This document shows, piece by piece, positions 12,607 to 24,316 of a stretch of 64,000 nucleotides of DNA; positions within the stretch are counted from its first letter, which is position 1; the number at the start of each line of letters is the position of its first letter. Below the pieces are notes generated by a model. It ran no database searches. It was not told where the DNA came from and worked only from the letters and a program-made list of their open reading frames with translations. Location: assembly GCA_003427395.1 (NCBI GenBank), contig BFEA01000298.1:1286657-1350656 (forward strand), read 5' to 3'. Origin of the DNA: Chara braunii (taxonomy: Eukaryota > Streptophyta > Charophyceae > Charales > Characeae). Position numbers and translations under genes: made by a program.

Positions 12607-13787
12607 ACTTTGAAATTAACTATCTGGCAGAGGGTAAAATTGCAAAGATCAAAGGACATAGTTTGATCTCATACTATGGGAAAGAAACACAAACACACCA
12701 CAAGCAGTATCCCACTCACTTGTCAGCACCCCTGAATCCACTTGTATCCACATGAGCTCCTCATAGAGAAGACCAATAAAGGAATTGCCCTAGTAAATCA
12801 CAGGCGAGTAAATTAACTGAGTATATCCTTGAAAACTCACCCGCTAACTGGACCAAACAACCCCCCCAACAGCACAACCCCACGACGACAGCTCAACAAA
12901 AACCCATACTAACAGATCGCGCACCATACGGCAAACCCTCACAAAAACGCTCCCTATCCCTCCCCAAAGCGCCCATATCCCCATAGTCGCCCCACACATG
13001 ACGACGCCTATTATCCCCACCCGAACCACCTGGAACCCAACCCTTACCATCCCATCCATGATGAATCACACCCGAACACAGCAACCACATCCCACAACCC
13101 AGACAAGGAATTATCTTTCAACAACACTTTTCCAAACCAGTAAAGCAACACCAAGCCCACCCTACAAATAATTCCCAAATCGACACTTCCCTCTAGTAAC
13201 GTGTCTAAAACCTAGGATATAGACCATGGACCCTAGAAAGAGATGACAAACAGAGTTACAGTAGACCAGCCAAATAGCTAGGTATTGAAGGTTAATATAA
13301 ATTAGAGTATGCTGTTAAAGGAACTCAGGAAGTGAGGCTAGAGTTTAAACCCAGACACCGACACTAGCAACTAGTTCAGAGAACATTCTGAGTCCTTTAC
13401 GACAGATTACCAAGGGTCAAGACTGCAGTTCTAGTACTAAAAGGGTCTCAGACAGTCAAGGAGCTGAGAGAAACAGGTCAGACAAGGCCCTACTAAGAAA
13501 GTCGTCACAGTCCACAAACCTTTTAGTCCCCAAGTCGTAAATCTAAATCAGGCTAACTTAGGCAGGGGTGAAGGGCGGTACATCCTTCCGGAATGAAGTA
13601 ATCAATGCCGTCCCTCGGGCCTCCACACCATAAGGGGGAGGAGCGTAGAGTGAGTACTTATTGTACCCTTTTCTGACTTGCCGGTGGAATAGGAACCGGA
13701 CTGATGCTCCCCAGAATGAAAAGGGAGCCAGAGCCCTAAGGTTCTGTTTACAAAAAAAAAAAAAGAAAAAAAAGAAAAAAGAAAAGG
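12607..13787 (+). other. Presumed LINE 3' region ending in an A-rich tail
   Basis: No coding signal follows the ORF2 stop. C/A-rich sequence (12840-13100) leads to an A-rich run at about 13751-13787 with scattered G, as expected for an aged poly(A) tail. Assigning this whole stretch to the LINE is inference from order and orientation. Confidence 0.5.
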
Positions 13788-15735
13788 GCAAAGATAACTT
13801 AAGAAAGGGTGATAACGGATCTATTGTGCTCCGTGTTGCTTGCAAGGTAAAACTGTCTCATCTTTGGATTGGCTCATCTCAAGTGTGCTTCATTGTCTGG
13901 AATAGAGGTAACGTTGCTTTGATTGTGGATCTACTCATCTGGGTGGAGCAGGGGCTGTTGTGGTGCAAATCTACAGCACACAATCTCATCTATGTGAAAA
14001 AGATACCTGTGCTGATTTTGGATCTGGGTGGAACAGGGGCAGTTGTGCTGTTCAATTCACAACACACACTCATTCATATGCATGTATGTTTTCCTTCTTT
14101 TTATTCTTAAGTGCTTTCTGTGTGTCTAAGCGAGCACCTCTAAGACATGCATAATAGTCAATGCCTGTTTGTTTGGAGTGCCTGCAACACTGTTAGGTAG
14201 GCGACTGGTTCAAGATACATGTGCCTGTGCCCCCCTTGGGTACTCGCAGACGCTCATCAGAGTGGCTTCCTGGCTCCAAGGGTGGTGGAAACCATCAGTC
14301 CACGACTCCACGGTGTTCTAGTTTTGGTGTGAGTAGATTACAGGCTGGTTGGTCCGTGTCGTTTGTGTGAACTGCTTCGTATGTGTTGATCTTCTGCCTG
14401 GTCACCTATCTGCTTGCCTTGTCTTTCCGCGCTGTGTGCCTTGTTGTCTGGCTGCCTTCTGTCTCGCTGCCTTCTGTCTCACTGCCTTGTCTTTCCTTGC
14501 TGTTTGCCTGGTTGTTTGGCTGCTTTTGCCTGCTTTTTGCTTTGCAGGCGTTCGCCCCCACTGAACTTTACTTCACTGCCTTGTCCTGTTTGTCCCTACC
14601 CGCCTTGCTGCTGCTTGTTGGCCAATGCCTCACCTTTGTTGTGCTGCTCATGCTATTGTTTATCCGCTTACAAGCCTGGTTGAGTTTATGACTAATCAAT
14701 ATGAGGATTCCGCAGATTGCCAAAAGTTCAGCATCCGCATGAGAGGGTGCAAGTCCGGTGAAACAGTCTTTGTCATGATCTGTGTTCTTTTTTTTTTCCG
14801 GTTTTCTTCTCTCCTTTTTCCTATCTTATGCGGCCCCATTATGGTGTTGTTTTGAGCTGGGTGGTGTTATTATGATGCGTTCTGGGCCTTCTGTTCAATG
14901 AGATACGTTTTCTACGCCCGTGTGACACCACTCTTTGTAATGCAGCATCCTGGACTGTGAGTACTGTGGTCTTAGCTCCCCCATAACGCATGGATCTGCA
15001 AGAAGAAATAAAAGAGAGAGCACAAATGAAGCCAAAAGTTAGGAAAACAAACAGAGAACTGCACAAGGGAAAGTCAATAGCATGGTTTCAGTGTGTGTCA
15101 TGTTGTCTGCTATAGAGGACTCTAAGGTTAAGCCGCTAGTATATGGCCCCAGCCATGCAGAAAAAGAACTCATCGTCTACTCCAAAAAGTCCGGGGCTTG
15201 GGGAAGTCCCAGCAGTGCAACGGGGAAGGAAGCCGGCGGGCCCAAGGAAAAGGGGCAAATGGACTGCAAGATGTCATGCTGGTTTATGCTGTGCACTTGT
15301 TCCACATGCACGGCCGCAGAAGATAGAGAACGACCTGCCTTGCTGGCAGGGGTCAAGTAAGAAAAGAAAAAGAAACGAAATGTTGCAGGCATTTTCACGC
15401 TACCACTTTCCAGACTGTAGCTGACCTCACTTATGACCCGCCTAGAATAAATCTGAAGGCAATCACATTCAGAGCTTAGTATGCCATTATTCTTTTTTTT
15501 CTTCTTCTTTTTTTTTTTTTCTTTTTTTTTTTTTTCTAAGAATGAAGAATCTTGGCTGTTCCTGATGTGACTCCCCGCGAGAGAGGGGGGGCAGTCGATT
15601 CCCTGGCATCCCTTTCCATTTCAGGGCATCCTCACGAGCACTTTCCAGAATGTATCTGACTGCAGTAATGGAGAAAAAGCTGTCAGAAAAACAAACGCTT
15701 TGCATAAAAAATAAAAAATTGGACTCAAATACTAG
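13788..15735. other. No supported gene; diverged short duplications
   Basis: Two related segments, about 13921-13990 and 14010-14080, share GGATCT...GGGTGGA(G/A)CAGGGGC and a following TGTTGTG/AGTTGTG. Repeated CTTGTCTTTCC/GTCTGGCTGCC words occur at 14415-14520. A second diverged pair shares GGCAT...CACTTTCCAGA (about 15390-15420 and 15625-15655). T-rich runs lie at 15491-15538. Frames at 15082-15424 overlap in two registers without a domain. Confidence 0.5.
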
Positions 15736-15761
15736 ACCCGCAGGGCCGTTGGCCTGCGGGT
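15736..15761. other. GC-rich hairpin followed by a T-run
   Basis: ACCCGCAGGGCC pairs with GGCCTGCGGGT around a GTT loop, an 11-bp stem with one bulged G, and is followed directly by TTTTGTTGTT. It looks like a bacterial intrinsic terminator, but nothing else here is bacterial. The role is unknown. Confidence 0.6.
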
Positions 15762-15794
15762 TTTGTTGTTGGAAGGGAGTTCAAGGGACTTTTT

Positions 15795-17001
15795 TTGTGG
15801 TCGGTAAAGGACATCTGTGAGCGGCCAACCTGGCCGAACGCGTTTACATCCCGGTTAAAAAAAAAAAGAAACAAATTATATGGTCTGGACACAGAGCTTG
15901 CGTGGACAGCCCTGTCCCCTCTTCACTGGGGGGGCACCAACATGTCGTGGAACAAGCTGCTGCTTCCTTCCCACCTTGCAGACATCCAGGTTGTCGTGAT
16001 GTGCAGCCTCAACCATTGGCGAGAAGGCAGGACACCCAACCCTTGGGTTTGGTACTCTGTTGCCTCAAGCACACTCAAAGTGCTTTGCGCCGCTCCTCCA
16101 CTAGCCCCTGCTGCAGAACATCATCGTCTCCGGCCTCCATTCACTGCAGGTCCTGCGGCTGTGTTTGCTCGTCCAAGAGGTGCACAGGATCCTGCCGCTG
16201 CTGTTGTTGCTGTTGCTTCTCTTTCTCCTACAGCCACTGCTGGTTTTGTTGCATCCACTCCTCCTGCTGCTGTTGCTTCTGCAGCTCCTCCTGCTGTTGC
16301 TGGTTGACTATCTCCCCTTCCTGCTGCCACCGTCCTCCTGTCCCAGCTCTCCCTTCCCTCCACCTGTTGCTGCTACCTCTCCTCTTCGTCTTGCTTCTGG
16401 TTTGTTCCCGTTGTTCTTCCTCCCAAGAGCACAAATGCTGACAAGCTTCGCTGCTTCCTGCTGCATCAGTTGCTGAATGGCAGACTGGTTCCTTCAGGCA
16501 AGGACTGTGCCACAGCTCTTGCCTGGCCATCTTCGCTGTTCGCGTTGGGTCCCTAGCTGGTGCTTGTGGTCTTCAAGAAGTCGAAGTTACTGTCCAAGTG
16601 ACCTGTCCTTGTGAGGTCCTGATCAAGCTTGTCCTTGCCGTCCAACTCATCGTTGTTTCAAGGTGAATGCAGGCCAAACTCCATCCTCTTCTACTCCATC
16701 TCAACCTCCACTACCTCCGCCGCCTCCAACAAAGTTCCCTTCCGTCTGGTTCGGTCATGCTTGCTGCTGTTGCTATATCTTCCACCACTTTCACCTTGCC
16801 ATGAGGTCCTCCACGTCACCATTGCTATCAGAGGAGCTTGAACCATCATGATGCATGTTCATCTGAAGATGAGTGGTGCAGATGTCCAAGGAGCGCCAGT
16901 GTGATGAGCAGGACTCAAGACAAAACGAGATAATGTAATGTAGTGCAGCGGAAGACTCAAAGATATGATTTGACACATCAGATCCAGACTCAACTCACAC
17001 A
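15795..17001. other. CTG/TTG-rich low-complexity stretch; no assigned gene
   Basis: Between about 16150 and 16330, CTGCTGTTG-type triplets dominate. They give Leu-rich or Cys-rich frames on the plus strand and a Gln-rich 100-codon frame on the minus strand (16228-16530, with QQQQEELQKQQQQ). The Gln-rich frame has no accompanying domain, so I treat it as repeat-driven. Confidence 0.5.
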
Positions 17002-17431
17002 ATTGTTATGATTCTGGTTGTTTGTTGCCTGAAGGCCAACACTCACTCACAGAGACTTCCAGGTATGCCCATACATACACAGAAGGAAGGGGAGAGGATA
17101 GGAGTATCACACCGCACAGGGAGAGATAACACAGCGGAAGACTTGATCATGCGATATGACAGGGTACACTGAAAGTGCAATTCACTCCACTCAATCCTCA
17201 CAACCAGTCATAGAGAAAAGCCGAGCAGATCACATCCAAGTGCAATTCACTCTACTCAATCCTCACAACCAGTCATAGCGCATGGTCAAGTCTTCCGCTG
17301 TGTTATCTCTCCTTGTGCGGTGTGATACTCGTATCCTCTCCCCTTCCTTCTGTGTATGTATGGGCATACCTGGAAGTCTCTGTGAGTGAGTGTTGGCCTT
17401 TAGGCAACAAACAACCAGAATAATAACACAA
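17002..17431. repeat. Foldback element: ~150-bp inverted arms around a direct repeat
   Basis: The left arm (about 17002-17153) and right arm (about 17279-17431) are reverse complements with only scattered differences: for example ATTCTGGTTGTTTGTTGCCT at 17011 against the complement ending at 17421. The ~125-base middle contains a near-identical direct repeat (GTGCAATTCACTC...CAACCAGTCATAG) at about 17174-17213 and 17239-17278. A transcript would fold into a long hairpin. No target duplication was found. Confidence 0.85.
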
Positions 17432-17685
17432 TCATCATCACACATGTCACACAGCAAGGAGGGAAATCATACACAGAAGAAAGATCCCTACTTGCGCACA
17501 CACATGGGGAGAAACCACGGATGATGAAGGGGCAGGAGAGGCGAAGATGGCGAGGGGAAATAGGACACGAGTAGAACTCGTAGTCGTCCAAGAAATAGTC
17601 TCCCCGTCAAATGTCCAGCCAATGTCCATCCTCAAAAATGTTGAATCGGATCCTGGGCTCCACGGCCCGAAATAGTCACTGCCTG

Positions 17686-17748
<63 letters not shown>

Positions 17749-18959
17749 GAGGAAGAAGAAAAGAGGGAGGAGGAGAAAAAGAAGAACAGTGGCTATGGAT
17801 GAGTGGAGAAGAATCAGGAGAAGAAGGAGAAGAAGAAGAAGAATCTCCTCTCTCACGCGCTCCTGATGACGATGCCGTGAATACTGACCAGCGAAGGTGA
17901 TGACTGCCGATGCAGGTCGCTGCTGAAGGCCGGTCCCATGACCGGTATGAAGTCCCAGCTATGGCGCCCAGGTAAGTCTCTCTCTCCCTCATGGACATGG
18001 CCTCCTCCAAACCTCTTTACTCCAGCCTACTCCTCTAATCCTCCAGTGCTGATCTATAGCAGCTCTCCCCAAACTGGCGCTGCTCCAGCAGCGTGACGCC
18101 CAAAGGAGGCTCCAGCCCGAATGTCCTCAAAGTGGAGGACTGGCCCAGCTATATACTGCTGGGCCTGGCTGAGCAGTCCTCCGTCTGTGATCAGGACCGT
18201 CGGATCTGATGTCCGATCGATGGTCCTGATCGCAGGCCCCAGTCCTGGTCCTACGATCCTGGCCAAAAAACGGCCTGCCTGCGTCCCTACCGGACGTCCA
18301 GGCAATCCTGCTGATGCAGCAGGGTCCTGAGGACTGGGCCAGGCACGAACAGACAAATGCCTGGTCAAGTCCCACATACAGACAAATCTGAACCTGGCCT
18401 ACAACGGCCGAAACTGAATCACGCAGCCAAAATAATAAATGCTGGGGGTCTGGCCTGGAATATGGTCGTGGGCCTCCAGGTGGCTCACCAAAAATGGGTG
18501 CGCGGCCTTGGGGCCTGGAACAACCATCGGGCCCCAAAACAGGGCCCATGTAGCGGCCTCAGCATGCTACACATCACCTCCCCTGGTCTTTGGGACGCTC
18601 CCTCACAACACCTTCCTTAAGCGAGTTCATTTCGTCGTGTCATTCTTTTAGGGAGGATCACTTCAACAAAGCTCCTCTTTCTCATCGGGTCATTGAGGCC
18701 CTTTTTCTCAACAAAGCTGGCCCACTACCGTAGTCTCTGTACCTGCACTTGTTCACCACCAGGAGCTGTCTCAACATAGACAATCTTTGCAACACTGTCA
18801 CTGCCTAACGTGTTCCTCCTTTTCAAGTGCACCAGATGGAGGGATGACTAGTTTCTCTGCTGCAGAGTAATGGTGCTCCATATGGAAGTGACCTCTACTG
18901 CAGTCTCCTGCGAGTGCTGCACCATGCTGATGCTGATTAATGGGCGAGGGTGATGTCAC
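17432..18959. other. No supported gene; (TC)n tract at 17693-17745
   Basis: A perfect TC tract lies at 17693-17745, followed by purine-rich AGAAG sequence to 17860. The rest (17870-18959) is GC-richer, with frames on both strands and no domain. A GTAAGT donor-like site near 17971 is the only gene-like signal. Confidence 0.5.
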
Positions 18960-20875
18960 ACTAGGAAGACTCTCCTTTTCTTCCTGTTTCTTTAGAGCCC
19001 CTTCCCACTTCTACCTCGTCTCCGCCCACTTCTGCCACATCTCTTTTGTTAACTCCCTATAGAAAGCCTGCAAATCCGCCCACAAGTTGAGGTGCTTGTT
19101 ATGCCGCCATGTCTCCCCTTCGTCACGTGAGACCGAAGGAATTGCATGGCTATCTGCGCAAGAGGACTTTGCATGTCATTCAGCCACCAGGCATCCCTCT
19201 TCCTCGAGCTGAGGAGGACGTTTGCAACATGCATTGGTTTCCTCATCATCTTGCACCGTGACATCACCCTGCCAGTGCTGGAGTGCTGCTGCTTCACTGT
19301 GAGCCCGTTGATAGCATGCAGATGCCTGATCAAGCCTTTTCTGAACGCCCAAAGCTAATGAAGTCTTGACTGTCTTGGTCTGTTTTTTTGTAGCAGCTCG
19401 TACAAAGGCTGCATTACCAAGGTAACCCGCACCACCACTTGCCACCATGAGGTGGCCCGGATGGTGAGGTGTTTTGTGTCATACTTCTTTTTGAGCTGTC
19501 TCGAGCCCAATCTGATGTCCCCTCCATCCCTCATGCATCATTTCTCCAACACTTGTCTTCGCTCCTTCAGCCTTGCCAGCATCATGTATGTGGAAGCAAC
19601 TCGTATCTCTGTGGGGAGAATCAGCACTCTCTCCTTCACAAAGTCCGAAGACTCATTTTGATGGTTCTTGATGAGCTTCACCATCATCGTTGCCCTCTTC
19701 GCCACATCATCCAGTCCATGCGGCATATTTCATTCAGCACCAGGTTCAAACAGTGCCCTGCATAAGCAACCCAAGGGAACCACGGTATCTACATAACAGT
19801 CCACCTCCTTTAGATTCTGGAAGCATACTTGTTGACCTCTGCATTGTCTCTGCAGATGGCGTTAACTCTGTGCAAAATGCTCCCAGATCTTGGCCCTATC
19901 AGTTTACCTCTTTACACATGTCCACTACCTTCACCGGCACCACCCTGCTCTCAACTGCCCCAAGGAAGTTCATGCCTGCCCTCAACTTGTGATCAGTGCA
20001 CCCATTCGTAAAATGTGTGTGTGCCTGGTCATGTCCCGTTTGTCCATCGATGGACGGACCTCCCCCTTAACCTTTGCGTAGAGGATGTTTGGTTAGTTCC
20101 AAAGAGTGGTGTGCTCACCCTCTGCCAACATATGCCCTAATCCTCAACAGCAGAGAAACAGGCACTCTCCCTCTCCCTCTCTTTCATGCACACCTGCACG
20201 CACGTGCGTCCATCACTCATGTCCACCATGCAGTGCCTCTTTTCCTGTTCTTCTTGCCCAGCTCCAACTAGAAATAATGAAGCGCCTGGGTCTTCTCCCC
20301 CCTCTCAGGGTTGAATGAAGCTCTGTGCTTGAACAGATTCTCCACCTAACCCACAGTCAATCTGCACTGAGAATCGTTCTCTGCCCACAGCCTAATAAAT
20401 GTTTCCCTCATCTTCCTGGTCTTGACTCCCCTGCTGATGCCTGACATCCCTCCTCCTCCTCATCCTCCTCAATTTGGAGCCTCTCTCTCCCAGGTGCTGT
20501 CGGTTGCTGCATGAATTCCTCCAATATGTCTGTCTCTGCTGTCGGCGGCTGCATGAATTCCTCCAATATGACTGGGAAAAGGGGATAGTTATGTGGTGTG
20601 TTGTTCTCCCATCTGTAAATGTGTATCATTCTCAAGGCCTTCTTGCAGCCCATCTTGCCCCCAACCGTGCAATGAGGTCTCATGTATCCTGCCGGGGCAT
20701 GGATTCCTGCCTCTGGATGATTCAAGTGACCTGCCAGTCCTGCCTGCCTGGTGGAGGATGCTTGGAACTGCAGTCCGGAAAGTTTGCACTCACTACCATC
20801 TACCCCCTTGTTTCGCTGCCGCCTGTTGACATTGGGTCCACCCACTTGTACTCATGCTTCTTCAACTGAAGATGT
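18960..20875 (-). pseudogene. hAT-superfamily transposase relic (BED finger - DUF659 - hAT C-terminal region)
   Basis: Read on the minus strand from 20875 downward. KKHEYKWVDPM and, in another frame, CKLSGLQFQASSTR...HLNHPEAGI form a degenerate BED finger (second Cys read as Ser). GCTDHKLRAGMNFLG...VKVVDM (about 19915-20015), AICRDNAEVNKYASRI (about 19815-19865, with a catalytic-type Asp) and FPWVAYAGHCLNLVLNE (about 19735-19785, first Cys read as Tyr) are classic DUF659/hAT blocks. VLILPTEIRVASTYMMLARL (19538-19726) and AWWLNDMQ...IAMQFLRSH (about 19120-19195) fit the later hAT core and dimerisation region. The blocks lie in different frames with stops between, so it is inactive. hAT transposases cut and paste DNA and leave 8-bp duplications. 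Element ends were not found. Confidence 0.85.
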
Positions 20876-21039
20876 AGTTTTAATCTATCTTCATCAATTG
20901 AAGATGGAATTTGAACGCGATCTTTCGTCAATTGAAGACAGAGCTGCCTGCGTTTCGGGTGTGGGACAAGGGCTGGTTTCCAAGCTGATGCCTTCATGAC
21001 CTTCACCTTCCCTTTCAGACTCCCCACGGTGCTCGAGGA

Positions 21040-22640
21040 AACCATCCAACTAAAGAAGAAGAGGAGCAAGGAGAAGAAAAGGAAGAGGAAAAGGAAAAAG
21101 AGGACGAAGTAGAAGAAGAGAGCTAAAGAAATAGATGATGAATCGTTGATGATGATGACGATGCGGATTATCATGATGATGGTTTGTTGAGAATTGATGA
21201 CAATCAGATGATCTGACGGGGTAGATGGCAGGAGGCAGGAGGGAGGGCGGAGATGGAAGCAGGGAGGTAGAAAAGATGAAGTAGAAGGAGAGATGAGGAA
21301 GAGGAAGAGGAAGAGGAAGAGGAAGAGGAAGAGGAAGAGGAAGAGGAAGAAGAAATAGTAGAATCGTAAGAATCAGAATATGAAGACGCAGAGGAAGAAG
21401 AGGAAGAAGAGGACTATGAAGAAGAGGAAGAGGAGGAGGAGGAGGAGGAGAATTAGATGATGATGATGATGATGGCATGCAGGAGGGGGATAGCATACAA
21501 GAGGGAGAAGGGAGAGGGCAGCGCAGAGGGAGATGATGCACAGGAGGGAGGAGGGAGATGACTCACGGGAGGGAGAGGGGAGATGGTGTGCATGCAGGAG
21601 GGAGGGAGGAGATGGTGGGAGGGAGAAGGGGGATAGCACGAAACGGTGAGGAGGGAGATGGGGGGAGGGAGTTGGGAGGTGGTGCGCAAGAGGAAGGAAA
21701 GAGGGACGAGGGAGAAGGTGTGCATGAGGGAGGAAGGGGATGAATGGAGGGCGGAGGGAGATGGTAGGACTGAGATGCGAAGAGGGAGGAGGGAGATGGC
21801 GTGCAGATGGGAGACGGTGATGACACGTGGGAGGGAGGAGGGGGATGGTGCACAGGAGGGAGGGGGCAGACTGCACGCAATAGGAAGAAGGGAGATGGCG
21901 GGAGGAAGGAAGGAGATGACGCACAAGAGGGATAAGGTAGGTGGCACGAGGATGCTAGAGGAGGATGGCATGCCGGAGGGAGGAGGGAGACAGCACGCAA
22001 GAAAGAGGAGGGAGATTACAGTAGGGAGGCAAGAAGTAGGGGGGAGATGATGACCAGGAGGGCGGAGGGGGATGGCGTGCTGGAGGGAGGAGGTAGAAAG
22101 CGCGCAAGAGAGAGGAGGAAGATGACGAGAGGGAGGAGGGAGATGACGTGCAGGAGGGGGGAGAGAGATGGGTTGAGGGAGATGGCACACAGCAAGGAGG
22201 GATGTGGCACACAAGAAAGAGGAGGGAGGTGACAAGCAGGAAAAAGGAGGCAGGTGATGGGAGGGAGGAGGGAGATGACACACACGAGGGAGGTGGGAGA
22301 TGGTGGGAGGGAGATGGTGCGGTGGAGGCAGGAGGGTGGTGGTGGGTACACTAACATGAGGGAGGAGCGAGATGGCAAGAGTGCTGGAGGGAGCATGGAG
22401 GAGGGAGATGACGCGCACAATAACCTAAGGGACGAGCGAGATCGTGCACAGGAGGGAGCTGGAAGATGGCGAGAGGGAGGAGGGAGATGGTGCGGTGGGA
22501 GAAGGGAGATGGAACATAGGGTAGCAGGAGGGAGGAGAGAGATGGTGGGAGAGGGGAGGGAGATGGCATGTAGGCAGAAGGTGTAGGGTAGCGGGAGGGA
22601 CCAGGGAGATGGCATGTAGGAACGAGGACAAGCGACAAAG
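21040..22640. repeat. Purine-rich minisatellite (GGAGGGAGATGGC-like units)
   Basis: From 21040 the strand is almost pure A/G, with GAGGAA hexamers at about 21293-21352. From about 21470 to 22640 irregular units of roughly 25-35 bases end in GGGAGGAGGGAGATG(G/A)(C/T), followed by a variable CATGC/CACAC segment. The complementary strand gives long Pro/Ser/His-rich open frames (up to 321 codons at 21453-22418) because the units lack stops. These are not treated as genes. Confidence 0.85.
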
Positions 22641-22938
22641 AAGAACTGGTACAAAGGAGGAGGAGGAGGAGGATGGGGAGGAGGAAGCAGAGGAGGTAAG
22701 GAGGAGGAGAAAGGATGAGGAGGAGGAGGAGAAGAAGTACGATCCTGTCACTTCCAAAGTGCAATTTCACACGGGGAGACAATGCCACCCAAGTGCGAAA
22801 GAAATGAAAGCACTTGCAAAGAGATAGAGACCAAAGAAGAGATAAAGAAGAAGAAGAAGCAGAAGAAGAAGAAGAAGAAGAAGACGAAGAAGAAGAAGAA
22901 GAAGAAGAAGAAGAAGAAGAAGAAGAAGAAGAAGAAGA
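22641..22938. repeat. (AGG)n and (AAG)n microsatellites
   Basis: AGG-rich sequence at about 22656-22735, then an almost pure AAG tract from about 22843 to 22938. Lys-rich and Leu/Phe-rich frames across it are repeat translations. Confidence 0.9.
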
Positions 22939-23264
22939 TGTACACCAGCAAGACCAATGACAAATCCCCCTTCTCTCTCCACCTTCTTCCTCCTCCTCCT
23001 TGACTTCGCCAATCTTATTCTTCTTCCAATAATAATAATAACAATGAGTGGATTAACCAGAATCAATATCCGAAGTTCCCTCTTACTGCTGACACAACAA
23101 CAGGTCCACCATAGTCATGCCTTCCCCCTTCTTCCTCCTCTCACATGCCTAGGCTATGGCGGACTACTAAGGGCTCTGCCCTCCTGTCCAAGGGACAACC
23201 CAAAGCAGCTATGCTGCTGCCCTCCTGTCCAAAGGACAATACAAAGCAGTAATATCGCTGCCCA
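22939..23264. other. No gene; a 44-base duplicated segment
   Basis: The phrase CTGCCCTCCTGTCCAA(A/G)GGACAA...CAAAGCAG occurs twice in direct order, about 23175-23214 and 23219-23256. No domain is seen. Confidence 0.5.
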
Positions 23265-24161
23265 CTAAGCCGTCATGCCTGACTCTGCCTCGAGCTTCCT
23301 TGGTGTGGCACTACCCCAACTGGGGCCTTCCAGATGCAGCGCCTATCAGGGTGATGAAGATGGTGTCCACCATAGTCGGGTAGGTACCTCACCACTCTCC
23401 TCCTTCGCCCCCTTCTTCCTCCTCCTTTGGCTGGGCTGCTCGCCATAGCCAGGCTGAGCGCCCAGCTGCTCTCCTCCTCCAGGCAGCTCTCCAAGTCCAG
23501 CGCTTGGCTCCAGCAGTATGTCGCCAATCCTTGCACACCGCAAATGACGAGGAGCTGCTTGCTCCTCCTGAAGATATAGCGGCCTAGTTGCCTCTTCGAG
23601 CGGTGACTTCCTAGGCCGCGCGGCCTCCCAGCAACTGGTACCTCCTCCTTTTCGGAGGAAAACATCATTGCAGGCTCTGCTATCGTCCAGATAGACCCTA
23701 GACTCAGGCTACTTGGACTGGTATCGGCTTACCTCTAGCCTACCACTACTGGGCCTCTAAAAATGCCATATTGTGTCTTCTTCTGCTCGACCTCCAGTAC
23801 CCGACACTTCTACCACTACTTGAGTGGTACCGGCCTACCTGCTACTTGAGTGTTTTTCTCGCTGCTCTAAGTGTCGCGGGCCTACCCCCGCTACTTGAGT
23901 GTTTTTCCCGCTGCAACCATCAAAGTCACGTCCACAGGTAAGTACCGGCCCTGCAAGGCCTCTCAACCAACAAGTACCCTTGCGGGTCACACACACACTC
24001 AGGCCGATAAGCACTCAGACAGGCACGCAGACCAGCAGGCACACACACACACAGACTTAGAAATCACAGCAGAATGCAGGAAGCTCAGTAAGGCATACAT
24101 TCCGGCGGCAAATCCTAGAAATCAGCAGTGTTCTCAGTCTGTGTTTTGGCGGGTCATTACA
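23265..24161 (-). repeat. Presumed 3' LTR of gypsy element 1 (outer end uncertain)
   Basis: On the minus strand an LTR-like start TGTAATGACCCGCC follows the polypurine tract at once. The stretch that follows has no coding and contains direct repeats (GCTACTTGAGTGTTTTTC at about 23840 and 23889). The far end is a guess: no partner LTR is visible in the window, so the length is unconfirmed. Confidence 0.5.
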
Positions 24162-24175
24162 CTACCCCCCTCTCA
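24162..24175 (-). other. Polypurine tract of gypsy element 1
   Basis: Minus-strand GAGAGGGGGGTAG lies between the end of the pol frame and the TGTAATG start of the LTR. A purine tract here primes plus-strand DNA synthesis in LTR retrotransposons. Confidence 0.7.
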
Positions 24176-24316
24176 AGAGCGAGGTCCCTTCGAGCGAGTA
24201 ACTCATTCAGAGTAGGCGCAAAATGCATCGTAGGCATTGATCAGAAAGAGAGTTTCGGTATAACCGTGAGGAGTGAGTGTCGCAGAAAATTTAGCAGTTT
24301 GTCCATCTGCGATTTG

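Larger units (their letters stand above)
4180..13787 (+). mobile_element. APE-type (L1-like) LINE retrotransposon, degenerate, with a nested DNA element
   Basis: The parts occur in LINE order on one strand: ~100-bp 5' monomer repeats (4182-5545), ORF1 with a CCHC-like knuckle (5627-8388), ORF2 with apurinic endonuclease, reverse transcriptase and a C-terminal Cys/His finger (8434-12606), a 3' region and an A-rich tail (about 13751-13787). LINEs integrate by target-primed reverse transcription using these ORF2 activities. Both ORFs carry frameshifts and stops, and RT has an internal deletion, so this copy is dead. The outer ends are estimates: I found no flanking target duplication, and the 5' end may lie a little left of 4180. 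Confidence 0.75.

Noticed and set aside
14735-14765. GAGGGTGCAAGTCCGGTG as part of a structured RNA or group II intron
   Set aside because: Only a short resemblance; no surrounding conserved secondary structure could be traced.
15736-15770. Calling a rho-independent terminator
   Set aside because: No bacterial gene, operon or ribosome-binding context exists in the window. It is kept only as a hairpin.
16228-16530. Gln-rich minus-strand frame as a transcription-factor-like gene
   Set aside because: CTG/TTG repeats alone explain it; no DNA-binding domain or consistent extension was found.
21373-22788. Long minus-strand Pro/Ser/His-rich open frames (up to 321 codons)
   Set aside because: They translate a purine-rich minisatellite in several overlapping registers. 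There is no domain, and length follows from the absence of stops in the unit.
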